In this document: positions 23,418-23,601 of the stretch, one piece after another
Layout: each line of letters begins with the position of its first letter
How positions within the stretch are numbered: position 1 is the stretch's first letter
NCBI GenBank assembly: GCA_002452695.1
Contig: DKFA01000095.1
Span: 1 to 23,601, forward strand
Direction: 5' to 3'
DNA length: 23,601 nucleotides
Origin: Dehalococcoidia bacterium UBA6808
GTDB lineage: Bacteria > Chloroflexota > Dehalococcoidia > GIF9 > UBA5629
The notes under the pieces: model-generated
Database searches by the model: none
Seen by the model: the letters and a program-made list of their open reading frames with translations, nothing else
What the model was told of the DNA's origin: nothing
Program-made: the position numbers and the translations under genes

Positions 23418-23601
23418 TCTTTACCTCCTTCATTTGATGACTATCTTCAATTGAATGTTTAATTTGTGCCGCCCCCACATAACTGCGAAGGGCACTCCTT
23501 TCGTGCACCTTAATTTTCACAACGAACACGTTTTTCCACAAGACACCCGAGGGTATTTTTTATGAGCCAACAGTCTATTCTCTATGGCAACTTATATTTT
23601 C
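23418..23601 (-). promoter_or_regulatory. Upstream region of the che operon
   Basis: The 184 bases to the end of the window should carry the promoter of the che operon. No clear -35/-10 pair or known riboswitch is evident. An imperfect hairpin, eight base pairs with one bulge, lies at 23488-23511. No complete gene is seen. Confidence 0.3.

Noticed and set aside
23488..23511. Hairpin upstream of cheY as a c-di-GMP riboswitch or terminator
   Set aside because: The stem is short and bulged, has no T run on the minus strand, and the conserved GEMM elements are not visible.
1..23601. CRISPR array, tRNA, rRNA, insertion sequence or prophage
   Set aside because: No regularly spaced direct repeats, cloverleaf-like sequence, rRNA stretches, transposase or phage genes were seen by eye.

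Overview
The window reads as bacterial chromosome carrying an archaellum (archaeal-type swimming filament) gene cluster. A single archaellin with a class III signal peptide (arlB) is followed on the minus strand by an ArlC/D/E-like scaffold protein, arlG, arlF, arlH, arlI and arlJ. Strong AGGAGG-type ribosome sites, hairpin-plus-T-run terminators, NarL/LuxR-type two-component proteins, HD-GYP domains and lipoprotein signals all argue for a bacterium rather than an archaeon. Archaellum genes in bacteria are known mainly from Chloroflexota, so a member of that phylum (perhaps Dehalococcoidia or a relative) is the most likely host. The phylum is an inference; no rRNA or other marker gene is present.

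Layout, left to right. (1) 1-1424, minus strand: a surface lipoprotein and two or three very small proteins, at least two of them single-membrane-span, with two terminator-type hairpins. (2) 1460-3614, plus strand: two tandem paralogous lipoproteins of unknown function, fired from a promoter that overlaps the divergent minus-strand promoter, then a small DUF5658-like membrane protein. (3) 3678-5710, minus: a membrane PAS/HD-GYP protein and a short GAF-like fragment. (4) 5783-14966, minus: the archaellum operon, extended beyond arlJ by a lysine/glutamate-rich membrane-anchored protein and a large IPT/TIG plus fibronectin-type membrane protein. arlF is split by a frameshift at a run of nine identical bases. 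(5) 15170-15634: a lone degenerate response-regulator receiver. (6) 15871-23417, minus: a chemotaxis and signalling operon, in transcription order cheY, cheB, cheR, two HD-GYP paralogs that lack the HD metal pair, a FliM-peptide/zinc-ribbon protein, a GAF histidine kinase with a dead receiver, and a NarL-type regulator, ending at a clear terminator at 15821-15848.

Working model: CheY, CheB and CheR belong to a chemotaxis pathway whose CheA, CheW and receptors lie outside the window. The archaellum motor has no FliM, so CheY-P needs another docking partner; archaea use CheF. The 193-residue protein at 18157-18738 begins with a sequence very like the CheY-binding peptide of FliM/FliN/FliY and sits inside the che operon. 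It is the best candidate in the window for an undescribed adaptor joining bacterial CheY to an archaellum. The two degenerate HD-GYP proteins beside it may be sensors or scaffolds of the same circuit rather than phosphodiesterases.
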